64,000 bases of DNA from Paraburkholderia sp. FT54 (GCF_031585635.1 NZ_CP134195.1:3224001-3288000), one strand, 5' to 3'; positions 19,106 to 29,094 are shown, counted from the first letter of the stretch. The notes: a model not told the origin generated them from the letters alone. Numbers and translations: made by a program.

Positions 19106-19462
19106 ATGCTCACCGAACTCGAAACACTTTCACAGAATATCGGCAAGCTGATCGCGATCAGCCAACGCCACAATGAAGCGCGACTCGCGCTCGAAGAGCA
19201 GCTCGCCCAATCGCGCGCCGACGTCGAAGCTACGCGCACGGAACTTGCACTGCTGCGCGAGGAACGAAACGCGTTGCAGGCCGAACGCGACGCGCTGTCC
19301 GCGAAGATCGACGACGCTCAGGTGCGCCTGAATGCGATCCTCGAAAAGCTGCCGCGTGCCCGTGCGCACAGCGAGCCGGACAACCAGCTCGATCTGCTCG
19401 AGCCCGCTCAGCACGAAGCCGAAGCCGCGAGCGACGTGACCCGCCACGGAGAAAATGCATGA
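19106..19462 (+). CDS. ZapB-like coiled-coil protein preceding zapA
   Basis: 118 residues. Residues about 5-80 form an uninterrupted charged heptad-rich helix (LEEQLAQSRADVEATRTE and onward), the hallmark of short coiled-coil proteins next to zapA in beta- and gammaproteobacteria; the tail from about 85 is acidic and probably disordered. By analogy with ZapB it would cross-link the Z-ring through ZapA, but the coiled coil alone cannot prove orthology. The stop overlaps the zapA start as ATGA, so both are made from one message. Confidence 0.75.
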   Translation: MLTELETLSQNIGKLIAISQRHNEARLALEEQLAQSRADVEATRTELALLREERNALQAERDALSAKIDDAQVRLNAILEKLPRARAHSEPDNQLDLLEPAQHEAEAASDVTRHGENA

Positions 19463-19773
19463 CCACCAAGCAGATCGAAGTATCGATTCTCGGCGTGCCC
19501 TATCGCCTTGCCTGCTCGCCGGAAACGGAAGCCGCGCTGCTCGAAACGGTCGCACGCGTCGACGCCGAAATGTCGAAGATCCGCAATAGCAGCAACGTGC
19601 GCGGCACGGATCGCATTGCTGTCATGGCTGCGCTCTCGCTGGCATCGGAACTGCTTAAGCTGCAATCGAGCGTGAGGCACGGAGAAGCATTTCCCGCTGA
19701 GGAAATCCGGCGTACAATGCATCAAATGAACGAACAACTAGGTACTGTGATTGAGCAGTACAGCATGCAGTAA
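19459..19773 (+). CDS. zapA: Cell division protein ZapA
   Basis: 104 residues, the normal length. The N-terminal domain has KQIEVSILGVPYRLACSPE, matching the ZapA pattern of a modified-peptide-like fold; the C-terminal half is a coiled coil (AALSLASELLKLQ). ZapA binds and bundles FtsZ filaments at mid-cell. It overlaps the upstream coiled-coil gene and is followed 140 bases later by 6S RNA, the same arrangement (zapA-ssrS) found in many proteobacteria. Confidence 0.93.
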   Translation: MTTKQIEVSILGVPYRLACSPETEAALLETVARVDAEMSKIRNSSNVRGTDRIAVMAALSLASELLKLQSSVRHGEAFPAEEIRRTMHQMNEQLGTVIEQYSMQ

Positions 19774-19911
19774 GTATCGTGTGTGTGTTATCGTGCAGCC
19801 GGTCCTGAGATCGGCGGCGGATTCAAACGAAGTGCGTGAGCACAAGGCGTGCAAGATTCAGCAAACGTTTGAGTTCAATCGGTAGTTCGTCATTCAGCTT
19901 CATCGGTTTAG

Positions 19912-20090
19912 CTTCCCTGCCTGGTTCGCCAAGGTCATATATTCCTTGAACCAATGCCATGTGCACGGTTGCGGAAATTTGTAGCACGGGTGTGCGCGTC
20001 ACTCTGTCTGATGTACCCGAAGTGTTGCTAACTGCGACCAATTCTGAACCCCCGGTTCAGGATGCCGGCCTAGCGGCTAAGGCGGGGACC
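19912..20090 (+). ncRNA. ssrS: 6S RNA
   Basis: About 179 bases, close to the 184 of the E. coli molecule. The ends pair (CCCTGCCT near 19915-19922 with AGGCGGGG at 20080-20087, counting G-U), and the 3' side contains CTGAACC-N5-GGTTCAG, which resembles the CCTTGAACC-AAGG-GGTTCAAGG hairpin of E. coli 6S. The interior would form the open bubble that mimics promoter DNA and traps sigma-70 RNA polymerase. Location directly after zapA supports the call. A strong terminator follows at 20099. The 138 bases between zapA and this RNA hold no gene. Confidence 0.85.
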
Positions 20091-20098
20091 TTATTTAG

Positions 20099-20137
20099 AA
20101 CGGCATCGGACTTCGGTTCGGTGCCGTTTTTCTTTGG
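20099..20137 (+). terminator. Rho-independent terminator after 6S RNA
   Basis: A 12-base stem, ACGGCATCGGAC / GTTCGGTGCCGT, with two G-U pairs and a UUCG tetraloop is followed by TTTTCTTT. This is a very stable classical terminator placed right for ending the 6S transcript. Confidence 0.88.
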
Positions 20138-20199
20138 GCGCTGTTTTTTGTACGCCGATTTCTTCCGCATCTTCAACCTCTTAACGTTCAATTCGATTC

Positions 20200-20658
20200 A
20201 TGCGCTACTGGCTAATGAAGTCCGAACCGGACGAAGCAAGCATCGACCATCTCGCCACCGCCCCGCGACGCACGTTGCCGTGGACCGGCGTGCGCAACTA
20301 TCAGGCGCGCAATTTCATGCGCGACATGATGCAGGTCGGCGACGGTGTGCTGTTCTATCACTCGAGCTGTCCTGAGCCCGGCATCGCGGGTATCGCCGAA
20401 GTATCGTCCACCGCGTATCCGGATCCCACGCAGTTCGACAAGAAGAGTCCTTATTACGACGCGAAGTCGTCGCAGGAAACGCCGCGCTGGGTGCTGGTCG
20501 ACGTGGTGTTCAAGAAGAAGATCCCTCTGATTCCGCTCGCCGCGCTGCGCGAACACGACGAACTCAAGGACATGCGCGTGCTCGCCAAAGGCAACCGACT
20601 GTCCATCACCCCGGTGACCGAAGCCGAATGGCGCTTCATCACCAGGCGGCTCGCTTGA
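20200..20658 (+). CDS. EVE domain-containing protein
   Basis: 152 residues, a single EVE domain (PUA-like fold). Family marks are MRYWLMKSEPDE at the start, WTGVRNYQARNFMRDMMQVGDGVLFYHSSC, GIAGIAEV, and DPTQFDKKSPYYDAKS. EVE domains bind modified bases such as 5-methylcytosine, and in bacteria they are found alone or fused to restriction or other nucleic-acid enzymes. Here it stands alone between 6S RNA and the SIMPL gene, so no defence context is evident. The exact ligand is unknown. Confidence 0.92.
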   Translation: MRYWLMKSEPDEASIDHLATAPRRTLPWTGVRNYQARNFMRDMMQVGDGVLFYHSSCPEPGIAGIAEVSSTAYPDPTQFDKKSPYYDAKSSQETPRWVLVDVVFKKKIPLIPLAALREHDELKDMRVLAKGNRLSITPVTEAEWRFITRRLA

Positions 20659-20831
20659 GGTCGAGTCGTTGATGATGCGCGACGCGTATTCATGCACATG
20701 CAAACGTTAAAGCAACGTCGAAACAGGGAACCAAGCTCAGGTTACAAGCGCCTAACGGACTCGCAAACGCCGTGCCATTGCGCGGCGTTCGCTCCAATCG
20801 TGCACAAACTGTTCAAGCAAGGAGTCCAACA

Positions 20832-21563
20832 ATGACGAAAAACACCGCACGTGCACTCGCTTTCGCTCTCGCATGCGCCGCGCCCGCCGCGCTCGCACTG
20901 ACGCCGGCCATGGCGCGCGCGCAAAGTGCCGGGCAGTATCAGCCAGCCGGCGTGCTCTCGCTGAACGCACAGGCCAGCGCTGAAGTGCCGCAGGACGTGG
21001 TCGACATCACGCTGTTCTACGAGCAGGAAGCGAGCGATCCGTCGGCGCTCACGTCAACGCTGAACCAGCGCGCCGATTCGGCGCTGCAAAAGGCCAAAGG
21101 TGTGAGCGGCGTGACCGCACGTACGGGCTCGTTCTCGATCTATCCGTCCACCGACCGTGACGGGCGCATTTCCGCATGGCGCGGCCGCACGGAGATCGTG
21201 CTCGAATCGCACGACTTCGCTGCGGCGTCGAAGCTCGCGGGCCAAATGGCATCGATCATGCAAGTCGGCAATGTGCAATTCTCCCTGTCGCCTGAAGCGC
21301 AGCGCGCGGCTGAGCAGAAGCTCACCGGCGAAGCGATCAGGTCGTTTCGCGAGCAGGCCGCTTCGTCCGCGCAGGCGTTCGGCTACAGCGGTTATTCGAT
21401 TCGTGAGGTCAACGTCGGCCACAACGGCGTGATGCCGCGTCCGGTGATGATGATGAGCGCGCGCGCCATGGGCGGCGATGCGAAGGCCTCGGCGCCGGTG
21501 CCGATCGAAGGCGGCACGTCGACCGTGACCGTCAATGTGTCAGGCTCGGTGCAGATGAAATAA
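20832..21563 (+). CDS. SIMPL (DUF541) domain periplasmic protein
   Basis: 243 residues from the ATG at 20832, which has AAGGAG at good spacing. A signal peptide spans about residues 1-31 (to ARAQS). The mature part is one SIMPL domain: GVLSLNAQASAEVPQDVVDITLFYEQEASDP near its start, YPSTDRDGRISAWRGRTEIVLES in the middle, and a C-terminal beta-strand ending SGSVQMK. Bacterial members such as E. coli YggE are linked to oxidative or envelope stress, but the biochemical role is not established. The gene ends in a bidirectional hairpin shared with lgt. Confidence 0.88.
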   Translation: MTKNTARALAFALACAAPAALALTPAMARAQSAGQYQPAGVLSLNAQASAEVPQDVVDITLFYEQEASDPSALTSTLNQRADSALQKAKGVSGVTARTGSFSIYPSTDRDGRISAWRGRTEIVLESHDFAAASKLAGQMASIMQVGNVQFSLSPEAQRAAEQKLTGEAIRSFREQAASSAQAFGYSGYSIREVNVGHNGVMPRPVMMMSARAMGGDAKASAPVPIEGGTSTVTVNVSGSVQMK

Positions 21564-21600
21564 CGCGTTCTTCGCTAGAAGCACTGCTTTGAGCAGTTAG

Positions 21601-21632
21601 GGATAAAGCCACGGCACGCCGTGGCTTTATCC
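21601..21632. terminator. Bidirectional terminator between the SIMPL gene and lgt
   Basis: A perfect 14-base inverted repeat, GGATAAAGCCACGG and its complement, with loop CACG. The arm ends read TTTATCC on both strands, so it can serve the two convergent genes. Confidence 0.8.
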
Positions 21633-21664
21633 ATTTGGCCACTCGCTACGATAACGCGTAGCGA

Positions 21665-22570
21665 TCAGCTCGCGCTGACCGCCTGCGCCGGTTCACGGCG
21701 TGCGCGGCGATAAGACCACACCAGCATGGCGATACCGGCGAGGATCATCGGCAGCGACAGCCATTGGCCCATGGAAAGGCCCATGGCGAGCAGACCGAGG
21801 AAGTCGTCCGGTTCACGTGCGAATTCGACCGTGAAGCGCGCGAGGCCGTAGCCGATCAGAAACACGGCGGAAATCGCGCCCATCGGCTTCGGTTTGCGCG
21901 AGAAGAAGAACAGCACGAAGAACAGCGCGACGCCTTCCAGCGCGATTTCATACAGTTCCGAAGGATGGCGCGGCAACATGTGATATTGCGCGAACACTTC
22001 GTTCAGATGCCATTGCGCGGCCAGTTGCGGATGCGCGGCGAGCCACGTGGCGTCGTCGGGCGCGGCGCCCGGAAACAGCATGGCCCACGGCGCCGCCGGA
22101 TCGGTCACGCGGCCCCACAACTCGCCGTTGATGAAGTTGCCGAGGCGCCCCGCCGCGAGGCCGGTGGGCACCATCGGCGCGACGAAGTCGGTGACCTGCA
22201 GCCACGAGCGTTTGCGCTGATACGCGAACAGCACCATGGCCAGCGTCACGCCGAGGAAGCCGCCGTGAAACGACATGCCGCCTTCCCACACCTTGAAGAT
22301 GTCGAGCGGATGCGCGAAATAAAAGCTCGCCTTGTAGAACAGCACGTAGCCGAGCCGGCCGCCGAGGATCGTGCCCAGCACGCCGTAAAACAGCATGTCG
22401 TCGATATCCTTGGCGGTCCAGCCTTGCGCGGCGACGTACGGCAAACGCAGCCGCAGCCGCCCGACGACGATCGCCGCGATGAACGCGACGAGGTACATCA
22501 GTCCATACCAGCGCACTGCGAGCGGCCCCAGATGAATGGCAACGGGATCGAAATTGGGGTGAATGAGCAT
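21665..22570 (-). CDS. lgt: Prolipoprotein diacylglyceryl transferase
   Basis: 301 residues with about seven membrane helices. Lgt moves diacylglycerol from phosphatidylglycerol to the lipobox Cys of prolipoproteins, including those encoded at 51.7 and 53.6 kb. Signatures visible: [24 protein letters not shown], and [16 protein letters not shown], which contains the Arg and Asn-Gly residues of the Lgt signature. It converges on the SIMPL gene, and a LysR-type gene lies upstream in the same direction. Confidence 0.96.
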   Translation of the reverse strand: MLIHPNFDPVAIHLGPLAVRWYGLMYLVAFIAAIVVGRLRLRLPYVAAQGWTAKDIDDMLFYGVLGTILGGRLGYVLFYKASFYFAHPLDIFKVWEGGMSFHGGFLGVTLAMVLFAYQRKRSWLQVTDFVAPMVPTGLAAGRLGNFINGELWGRVTDPAAPWAMLFPGAAPDDATWLAAHPQLAAQWHLNEVFAQYHMLPRHPSELYEIALEGVALFFVLFFFSRKPKPMGAISAVFLIGYGLARFTVEFAREPDDFLGLLAMGLSMGQWLSLPMILAGIAMLVWSYRRARREPAQAVSAS

Positions 22571-22690
22571 CGTGTTGTTATGGGCAGTTCAGGTTCAGAA
22601 GCAGGATTTATCCAGGTGGGCGGCGCTGCACCGCACCTTGCGGTGCATGCATTGGACGGTCCAGCCGGCAATGCGTTCGCGAGAGCGCCG

Positions 22691-23677
22691 CTAAACGCGC
22701 GGCGCAGCGGAATGTTGCGCCTCGACGGTCGCGGCGTGCGCCCGCACGATGTCGATGAAACCCGCCAGCACGGGGCTCACCTCCGCCGTCCGCCAGACCA
22801 GGCCCGTCTCGATCGCGGGCACCGACTCGGACAGCGGCCGGTACACCACGCCAGTGCGGCGAAGATTACGCAACGATTGCGGCACCAGTGCGACACCCAT
22901 GCCGGCTGAGACAAGGCTTACGATTGTCTGCATCTGGATCGCTTCCTGGCCGACCCGGGGCGCGAGGCCCGCCACGCCGTAGCAATCCATAATGATGTCA
23001 TAAAAGCCTGGCGCCAGACGTCTTGGGAAGACCACGAGCGGTGCGTCGGCCACGTCGCGCAGGCTGATCGGCGTGTCCCGCCACTCGGCGCGCGGGTCGG
23101 CATCGTCGCCGCTGGCGCTGGCCACGCGCGCCGCCATGTCCGTCGACATGGCGATCACCAGCGGCTCGCGCGCGATCGGCAGCCACGAGAGCTGGGTGGC
23201 GTGGCGCGATGGCAGCGGCGCGATCACCAGACCCGCGTCGATGCGCCCGGCCACCAGTTCGTCCACCTGCACGTCGCTGGTGGCTTCGGTCAATTCCAGC
23301 CGCACACGCGGATGACGCGCGCCGAAATCGCGCAGCAGCAGCGGCAGCAGGCCGTAGTCCGCCGTGGAGACGAACGCCAGCGACAACACACCCGCCTCGC
23401 CGCGCGCGAGGCTCTGCGCGAGCGGCCGCAGCCCCTCGGCGCTCGCGAGCAGGCGCTGCACTTCGGGCAGCAGATCGGCGCCCACCGACGTGAGTTCGAC
23501 CGAACGCTTGGTGCGCGCGAACAGCTCCACGCCGAGCGTCTCCTCGAGCGCCCGGATGGCTTGCGACAAAGGCGGCTGCGTCATCGAAAGACGCGCGGCC
23601 GCCCGCCCAAAGTGCTTTTCGTCGGCGACGGTGACGAAATAGCGCAACTGGCGCAGATCAGGAATGGCAGGCAACAT
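22691..23677 (-). CDS. LysR-family transcriptional regulator
   Basis: 328 residues. The N-terminal winged helix-turn-helix is clear (LRQLRYFVTVADEKHFGRAAARLSMTQPPLSQAIRALEETLG), followed by the two-lobe effector domain (LSLAFVSTADYGLLPLLLRDF). The RLSMTQPPLSQ recognition helix is the type seen in CatR/BenM-like and related aromatic-acid regulators, but no aromatic genes are nearby. It is divergent from ilvD across 174 bases, so ilvD is a possible but untested target. Confidence 0.92.
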   Translation of the reverse strand: MLPAIPDLRQLRYFVTVADEKHFGRAAARLSMTQPPLSQAIRALEETLGVELFARTKRSVELTSVGADLLPEVQRLLASAEGLRPLAQSLARGEAGVLSLAFVSTADYGLLPLLLRDFGARHPRVRLELTEATSDVQVDELVAGRIDAGLVIAPLPSRHATQLSWLPIAREPLVIAMSTDMAARVASASGDDADPRAEWRDTPISLRDVADAPLVVFPRRLAPGFYDIIMDCYGVAGLAPRVGQEAIQMQTIVSLVSAGMGVALVPQSLRNLRRTGVVYRPLSESVPAIETGLVWRTAEVSPVLAGFIDIVRAHAATVEAQHSAAPRV

Positions 23678-23688
23678 GATTGATACAT

Positions 23689-23717
23689 TTCACGACCTAA
23701 TGAAGCCAGAATAATAT
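23689..23717 (+). promoter_or_regulatory. Possible ilvD promoter in the LysR-ilvD gap
   Basis: TTCACG (23689-23694), a 17-base spacer and TAATAT (23712-23717) fit a sigma-70 promoter facing ilvD. The gap is unusually AT-rich for this genome. Pattern match only. Confidence 0.35.
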
Positions 23718-23851
23718 ATTGGACGCGCGCATTGCGAAACTGCATCGTTGCGCGACACGCCGGACTACACTGGACGGATGCCGCCGGCAGCCCACGCCGG
23801 CGAGGCAAGAACCCGCAGCGCGGACCAAAACAGAACAGCTTGGAGCTCCCC

Positions 23852-25525
23852 ATGGCATACAACCGTCGTTCGAAGAACATCACGCAGGGCGTGGCGCGTT
23901 CGCCGAATCGCTCGATGTACTACGCGCTCGGCTACGAGAAGGCCGACTTCGACAAGCCGATGATCGGCATCGCCAACGGCCACTCGACCATCACGCCGTG
24001 CAACGCCGGCTTGCAGCGTCTGGCCGACGCGGCCGTCGCCGCGATCAAGGGCGCCGACGCGAATCCGCAGATCTTCGGCACGCCGACCATCTCGGACGGC
24101 ATGTCGATGGGCACCGAAGGCATGAAGTACTCGCTGGTGTCGCGCGAAGTGATCTCCGACTGCATCGAGACGTGCGTGCAAGGCCAGTGGATGGACGGCG
24201 TGGTGGTGATCGGCGGCTGCGACAAGAACATGCCGGGCGGCATGATCGGCATGCTGCGCACCAACGTGCCGAGCATCTACGTGTACGGCGGCACGATCCG
24301 TCCGGGCAACTGGAAGGGCACCGACCTGACCATCGTGTCGTCGTTCGAAGCGGTAGGCGAATTCACCGCGGGCCGGATGTCGCAGGAAGATTTCGACGGG
24401 ATCGAACAGAACGCATGCCCGTCCACGGGTTCGTGCGGCGGCATGTACACCGCCAACACCATGAGCTCGTCGTTCGAGGCGCTGGGTCTATCGCTGCTGT
24501 ATTCGTCGACGATGGCCAATCCGGATCAGGAAAAGGTCGACTCGGCGGCCGAATCGGCGCGCGTGCTGGTCGAAGCGGTCAAGAAGGATCTGAAGCCACG
24601 CGACATCGTCACGAGGGAGGCGATCGAAAACGCCGTAGCCGTGATCATGGCCACCGGCGGCTCGACCAATGCCGTGCTGCACTTCCTCGCCATCGCGCAC
24701 GCGGCCGAAGTGGAATGGAGCATCGAGGACTTCGAGCGCATGCGCAAGAAGGTGCCGGTGATCTGCAACCTGAAACCGTCGGGCCAGTTCGTGGCGACCG
24801 ATCTGCACAAGGCGGGCGGCATTCCGCAGGTCATGAAGATCCTGCTCGACGCGGGCATGCTGCATGGCGATTGCATCACGATCACCGGCAAGACCATCGC
24901 CGAAGAGCTGAAGGACGTGCCGAGCAAGCCGCGCGCCGATCAGCAGGTGATTTTCCCGATCGACAAGGCGCTCTACAAGGAAGGCCACCTCGCGATCCTG
25001 AAGGGCAATCTGGCCGTCGACGGCGCGGTCGCCAAGATCACCGGCCTGAAGAACCCGGTCATCACCGGCCCGGCGCGCGTGTTCGACGACGAGCAAAGCG
25101 CGCTGGAGGCGATTCTGGCCGACAAGATCGTGGCCGGCGACGTCGTGGTGTTGCGCTATCTCGGCCCGAAGGGCGGGCCCGGCATGCCGGAAATGCTCGC
25201 GCCGACCTCGGCGATCATCGGTAAGGGTCTCGGCGAAAGCGTCGGCCTGATCACCGACGGCCGCTTCTCGGGCGGCACGTGGGGCATGGTGGTCGGTCAC
25301 GTCGCGCCGGAAGCCTTCGTGGGCGGCACGATCGCGTTCGTGCAGGAAGGCGACTCGATCACGATCGACGCGCACAAGCTGCTGCTGCAACTGAACATCG
25401 ACGACGCCGAACTGGCGCGCCGCCGCGCCGCATGGCAGCAGCCGAAGCCGCGCTACACGCGTGGCGTGCTGGCGAAGTACTTCGCACTGGCGCTGCCTGC
25501 CAACAAGGGCGCGGTGACGGGCTAA
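23852..25525 (+). CDS. ilvD: Dihydroxy-acid dehydratase
   Basis: 557 residues from the ATG at 23852 ([10 protein letters not shown]), with TTGGAGC upstream; an open frame extends upstream but without family similarity. IlvD dehydrates dihydroxyisovalerate and dihydroxymethylvalerate in valine, leucine and isoleucine synthesis, using an Fe-S cluster. Cluster-binding cysteine motifs are visible: [14 protein letters not shown] and [19 protein letters not shown]. The C-terminal [19 protein letters not shown] is the second family signature. It stands alone, divergent from a LysR gene, and ends at a strong terminator. Confidence 0.96.
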   Translation: MAYNRRSKNITQGVARSPNRSMYYALGYEKADFDKPMIGIANGHSTITPCNAGLQRLADAAVAAIKGADANPQIFGTPTISDGMSMGTEGMKYSLVSREVISDCIETCVQGQWMDGVVVIGGCDKNMPGGMIGMLRTNVPSIYVYGGTIRPGNWKGTDLTIVSSFEAVGEFTAGRMSQEDFDGIEQNACPSTGSCGGMYTANTMSSSFEALGLSLLYSSTMANPDQEKVDSAAESARVLVEAVKKDLKPRDIVTREAIENAVAVIMATGGSTNAVLHFLAIAHAAEVEWSIEDFERMRKKVPVICNLKPSGQFVATDLHKAGGIPQVMKILLDAGMLHGDCITITGKTIAEELKDVPSKPRADQQVIFPIDKALYKEGHLAILKGNLAVDGAVAKITGLKNPVITGPARVFDDEQSALEAILADKIVAGDVVVLRYLGPKGGPGMPEMLAPTSAIIGKGLGESVGLITDGRFSGGTWGMVVGHVAPEAFVGGTIAFVQEGDSITIDAHKLLLQLNIDDAELARRRAAWQQPKPRYTRGVLAKYFALALPANKGAVTG

Positions 25526-25599
25526 GCACGGGCCCGCGATGGACGGATGCGCAAGGCCGCGTCGGCGGCCCGCGACCGCGCGTAAAGCTACGTAAAAGC

Positions 25600-25638
25600 G
25601 AAAGGGGCGCACGGGAAACCGTGCGCCCCTTTCCTTTT
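25600..25638 (+). terminator. Rho-independent terminator after ilvD
   Basis: A perfect stem of about 15 bases (GAAAGGGGCGCACGG and its complement) with a GAAA loop is followed by CCTTTT. It ends where the next gene's TATAAT begins. Confidence 0.88.
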
Positions 25639-25643
25639 ATAAT
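25638..25643 (+). promoter_or_regulatory. -10 TATAAT for the cytochrome c gene
   Basis: A consensus TATAAT 43 bases before the cytochrome start. It directly follows, and slightly overlaps, the T-run of the ilvD terminator; no good -35 is visible. Confidence 0.5.
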
Positions 25644-25685
25644 GCTGGCACCACGAGTCGGGCATCCGCACCGACGGAGACCAGA

Positions 25686-26021
25686 ATGAAATCAAAGTCG
25701 CACACAGCGCTTGCAGCCGCTGTGCTGGGCGCTGCGTTGAGTGCCGGCAGTCCGGCGGCGCATGCCGAGACCGCGGGTCTCGCGCTGGCCCAGCAGCAGA
25801 ATTGCATGAGTTGCCACTCGGTCACGCGTTCCTTCATGGGACCGGCGCTGCATGATGTCGCGGCGAAATACGCCGGCCGCGAAGACGCCACTACTTATCT
25901 GAAGCACAAGATTCTGGATGGCAGTACGGGCGTGTGGGGTCCGGTGCCGATGCCCGCAAATACGCAACTCACGCCCGAGCAGGCGGCCACGCTGGCGAGC
26001 TGGGTGCTGACGCTCAAATAA
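25686..26021 (+). CDS. Class I c-type cytochrome
   Basis: 111 residues. A signal peptide (residues 1-27, ending AAHA) directs the protein to the periplasm. The single haem site is CMSCH at 40-44, and the distal Met is likely in PVPMPAN near residue 90. The size and pattern (QQQNCMSCHSV ... GPALHDVAAKYAGR ... LASWVLTLK) are those of cytochrome c551/c552-type electron carriers. Its partner oxidase or reductase is not nearby. It stands alone between ilvD and the convergent DUF2486 gene, with 128 featureless bases after it. Confidence 0.93.
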   Translation: MKSKSHTALAAAVLGAALSAGSPAAHAETAGLALAQQQNCMSCHSVTRSFMGPALHDVAAKYAGREDATTYLKHKILDGSTGVWGPVPMPANTQLTPEQAATLASWVLTLK

Positions 26022-26149
26022 GCTGTGCGGACAAGGAGCGCTGCGCGCGAGCGACGCTCCCAGCGAACCCAGTCCCTGGTAGATGGTTAAACCACGGCGA
26101 CACACAGCCGGCGGTGCCGCTCAGCGCGCCCGCGCTTCACCTCACACGA

Positions 26150-26869
26150 TCAGGCGCTGCCCGAGGCCCGCCGCGCGATCTCCTCCGCCACTGCTTCCCG
26201 CACCCAGCTAGTCATTTCGCCTTCCAGCGTCAGCGCCACTTCGCGCGTGATCTGGTCGACGAGCCAGCCCGTGTGCGCCTGCAAGGTCTCGCGGCAGCGT
26301 TCCTCGATAACACTACGGCCGTCGCCCGCCAGGAAGCCGGCGATCCGTCTGCGCAGACGTTCGGCGATGACATCGGCATCCAGATCCAGGGGCGGCTCGC
26401 CGGCGCCTTCGCGCGCGATATCCGGCGGCACGGTCGAGCCTGCCTCGAGCGGCGTAATCGGCTCGGCCCGATCGAACACGCCCGCTGACGGCGCGAATGC
26501 GTCGTCATGCGCATGCCGCGCGTCCGCCGCGTGGTGCGCCCGCGAGCGCTTTTTCGGATGATGATGATGGTCCGCCGGATGCCCCGGCTGCGGTGCATGC
26601 GCGGCGTCTTGCGGGTCATGCGGCGGTTGAGATGTGAAGGCAGGTTCCTGCACATGCAACGGATCCGCCGCGAGCACAGGCTCCGCCGACCTCATCTGCT
26701 CTGGCGTCAGCACCGGTTGCGGCGCCAGCATGGGCTCCGCCTTGAAACTGGGTTCGCGCGGGCCGTCCAGCTCGGCTGCACCGCCCGACGCTTGCCGCGC
26801 CTGCACAGGATGGCCCTGCACGAGAACCTCGCGCAGCACCGGGATCGAATCGTCATTGGGATCGGACAC
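26150..26869 (-). CDS. DUF2486 family protein
   Basis: 239 residues. The N-terminus MSDPNDDSIPVLREVL and the C-terminal helix region (ALTLEGEMTSWVREAVAEEIARR) are conserved-looking; between them lies a long low-complexity Pro/Ala/Glu/His stretch (about residues 30-140, including HHHHPKKRSRAHH) that is probably disordered. I recognise it as the Burkholderiales family DUF2486, function unknown. It follows holC and pepA on the same strand, so it may be the last gene of that cluster. Confidence 0.65.
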   Translation of the reverse strand: MSDPNDDSIPVLREVLVQGHPVQARQASGGAAELDGPREPSFKAEPMLAPQPVLTPEQMRSAEPVLAADPLHVQEPAFTSQPPHDPQDAAHAPQPGHPADHHHHPKKRSRAHHAADARHAHDDAFAPSAGVFDRAEPITPLEAGSTVPPDIAREGAGEPPLDLDADVIAERLRRRIAGFLAGDGRSVIEERCRETLQAHTGWLVDQITREVALTLEGEMTSWVREAVAEEIARRASGSA

Positions 26870-26961
26870 GTGCGCTCTCCGTGTTTAGGTCGAAGCTGAA
26901 GCAGCCCGCGTGCGCGCCGGATGCCTGACACCAGACACGGGCGACACGGACGGAACGGGAC

Positions 26962-27378
26962 CTAGCTGCCTTGCTTGTAGTTGTTCAAAGCATAGCCGCG
27001 ATCGCGATAAAAGCGATAGCGTTCACGGCCCGCCGCGAGTTCCTCGTGTGCGTTACCGACCACTTCCAGCAATCTTTCGAAGCGCGCGAATTGCGCCGGC
27101 ACCGTGGCGCCCAGATTGAGCAGCACCTGATGATGCGGCACATCGTCGAGGCTGGAAGCCAGCACGATCGGCGTTTGCGCGGCGAGCGGCGTGCCCGCCA
27201 TGCAGTGCGGCACGAAGTCGAGCGGCGCGAAGGTCCACAACTGTTCGTCGAAAGCCTTCAGGCGCGCCGGCTCGGCCAGCACGATGGTCGGCTGGCCCGC
27301 CTGATACGCCTTGCGGATCAGGCGGCACGCATACAGCAGCGAATCGCCGACGTTCGAGTGGAAGTCGATTCTCGTCAT
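26962..27378 (-). CDS. holC: DNA polymerase III subunit chi
   Basis: 138 residues, usual for HolC. Chi links the clamp loader to single-stranded DNA-binding protein. The family N-terminus MTRIDFHSNVGDSLLYACRLIRKAY and the TIVLAEPARLKAFDEQLWTF and DFVPH segments are present. It lies 52 bases downstream of pepA on the same strand, the same pepA-holC neighbourhood seen in E. coli, which supports the call. Confidence 0.94.
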   Translation of the reverse strand: MTRIDFHSNVGDSLLYACRLIRKAYQAGQPTIVLAEPARLKAFDEQLWTFAPLDFVPHCMAGTPLAAQTPIVLASSLDDVPHHQVLLNLGATVPAQFARFERLLEVVGNAHEELAAGRERYRFYRDRGYALNNYKQGS

Positions 27379-27430
27379 CGGCGGCTCCGCTTTGCGTCTG
27401 CAGCCGGGCCCGCAACTTTACTGCATCGCG

Positions 27431-28957
27431 TCATTGCGTGGCGCGACCGTCCGCGGCCCGGTCGATCAGGAATTGCGCGAGCAACGGCACCGGACGGCCG
27501 GTGGCGCCCTTCGCCGCACCGCTCTTCCATGCCGTACCCGCGATGTCCAGGTGCGCCCACGGATACGCTTCGGTGAAACGCGACAGGAAGCACGCCGCCG
27601 TCACGCTACCCGCCGGACGCCCGCCGATGTTGGCCACGTCGGCGAAGTTCGACTTGAGCTGGTCCTGATACTCGTCGTCGAGCGGCATGCGCCAGGCCGG
27701 GTCGGACGCTTCACGCGATGCGTCGAGCAACTCGCCCGCCAGCGCGTCGTCTTTCGAGAACAGGCCGCTGTTGTGGTGGCCGAGCGCGATGATGCAGGCG
27801 CCCGTGAGCGTGGCGATGTCGATCACCGCTGCCGGCTTGAAACGCTCGGCGTAGGTCAGCGCGTCGCACAGGATCAGACGGCCTTCGGCGTCCGTGTTGA
27901 GCACTTCGATCGTCAGGCCCTTCATGCTGGTGACGATGTCGCCCGGCTTGGTGGCCGTGGCCGAAGGCATGTTCTCCACGGCCGGGATGATGCCCACCAC
28001 GTTGATTTTCAAGCCCATTTCGGCGACGGCGCGCAATGTGCCCAGCACCGAACCGGCGCCGCACATGTCGTACTTCATCTCGTCCATGCCTTCGCCCGGC
28101 TTCAGCGAGATGCCGCCGGTGTCGAACGTGACGCCCTTGCCGACCAGCACCACGGGCGCGGCTTTCGCGGCGCCGCCCTGGTACTGCAGCACGATGAACT
28201 GCGCCGGTTCGACCGAGCCGGCCGTGACCGACAGGAACGAGCCCATCTTGAGCGCTTCGCATTGCTTCTCGCCCAGCACTTCGACCTTCAGCTTCCAGTC
28301 TTTGGCGAGCTTCTTGGCGGTGCTGGCGAGGTGGGTCGGCGTGCAGACATTGCTCGGCAGATTGCCGAGGTCGCGCGTCAGGTCCATGCCGTTGGCGAGC
28401 GCGGCGCCCTGCTTCGCGGCCAGCTTGGCGACCTTCTCGTCGCCGGTGTTGACGCTGAAGACGATGCGCTTCAACGCACGCGCCGAATTGTCCGGCTTAC
28501 TCTTCATCTGCGTGAACTTGTAGGTCAGTTCGCGCAGCGCGAGGATCGCGGCGCGCACGCCCCAATCGGCCGAGCGCTCGAGGATCGGCAGCTGCGCCAG
28601 CGTGAAGGTGACCTGGACGATCTTGGTGGCGAGCAACGCGCGCCAGGCGGCCCGAACGGCTTCGCCGTAGGCCTTCTGGTTGAAAGCGTCCTGCTTGCCG
28701 AGGCCGACCAGCAGCACGCGGGAGGCGCCGATGCCCGACACCTCGTGCAGGAACAGCGTGGTGCCGGCCTTGCCGTCCATGTCGCCGGCCTTGATGATGC
28801 GGGTCAGCAGGCCCTTGGTGGCCGCGTCGATCTCGAGAGCCGCGCCCGAGAGGGTTTGCGACTCGAACACACCGATTACGATGCAATCGGATTTCCCAGT
28901 CAGGAAACCGTTTGACGAGCCTTTGGTCCAATCACAGGCTTTTATGCTAAAGTCCAT
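27431..28957 (-). CDS. pepA: Leucyl aminopeptidase (M17)
   Basis: 508 residues from the ATG at 28957, which has GAGGA upstream; the frame is open beyond it, but without family similarity. The cytosolic di-metal peptidase removes N-terminal residues, and in E. coli it is also a DNA-binding protein. Active-site segments are clear: [26 protein letters not shown] and [18 protein letters not shown], with the metal-binding Lys, Asp and Glu residues. It is divergent from lptF over 137 bases and leads holC and DUF2486. Confidence 0.97.
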   Translation of the reverse strand: MDFSIKACDWTKGSSNGFLTGKSDCIVIGVFESQTLSGAALEIDAATKGLLTRIIKAGDMDGKAGTTLFLHEVSGIGASRVLLVGLGKQDAFNQKAYGEAVRAAWRALLATKIVQVTFTLAQLPILERSADWGVRAAILALRELTYKFTQMKSKPDNSARALKRIVFSVNTGDEKVAKLAAKQGAALANGMDLTRDLGNLPSNVCTPTHLASTAKKLAKDWKLKVEVLGEKQCEALKMGSFLSVTAGSVEPAQFIVLQYQGGAAKAAPVVLVGKGVTFDTGGISLKPGEGMDEMKYDMCGAGSVLGTLRAVAEMGLKINVVGIIPAVENMPSATATKPGDIVTSMKGLTIEVLNTDAEGRLILCDALTYAERFKPAAVIDIATLTGACIIALGHHNSGLFSKDDALAGELLDASREASDPAWRMPLDDEYQDQLKSNFADVANIGGRPAGSVTAACFLSRFTEAYPWAHLDIAGTAWKSGAAKGATGRPVPLLAQFLIDRAADGRATQ

Positions 28958-29094
28958 CGCGCTTGTCCTCGGATAAAATCTGGGCTTAGGATGAAAGCCG
29001 CAATTATCCGCTATTTTTCCCGCGGCGGCTGCACCGGAGGTGTGACGGGAAGCAACCCGTGCGCCACTGAGAGCGCCCCCTCTCATCACCAATA

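Noticed and set aside
19823..20041. 72-codon minus-strand frame
   Set aside because: Covers the 6S RNA region; the structured RNA explains the sequence better.
23719..25224. 501-codon plus-strand frame over ilvD
   Set aside because: Out-of-frame shadow of ilvD with Arg/His/Gly-rich composition.
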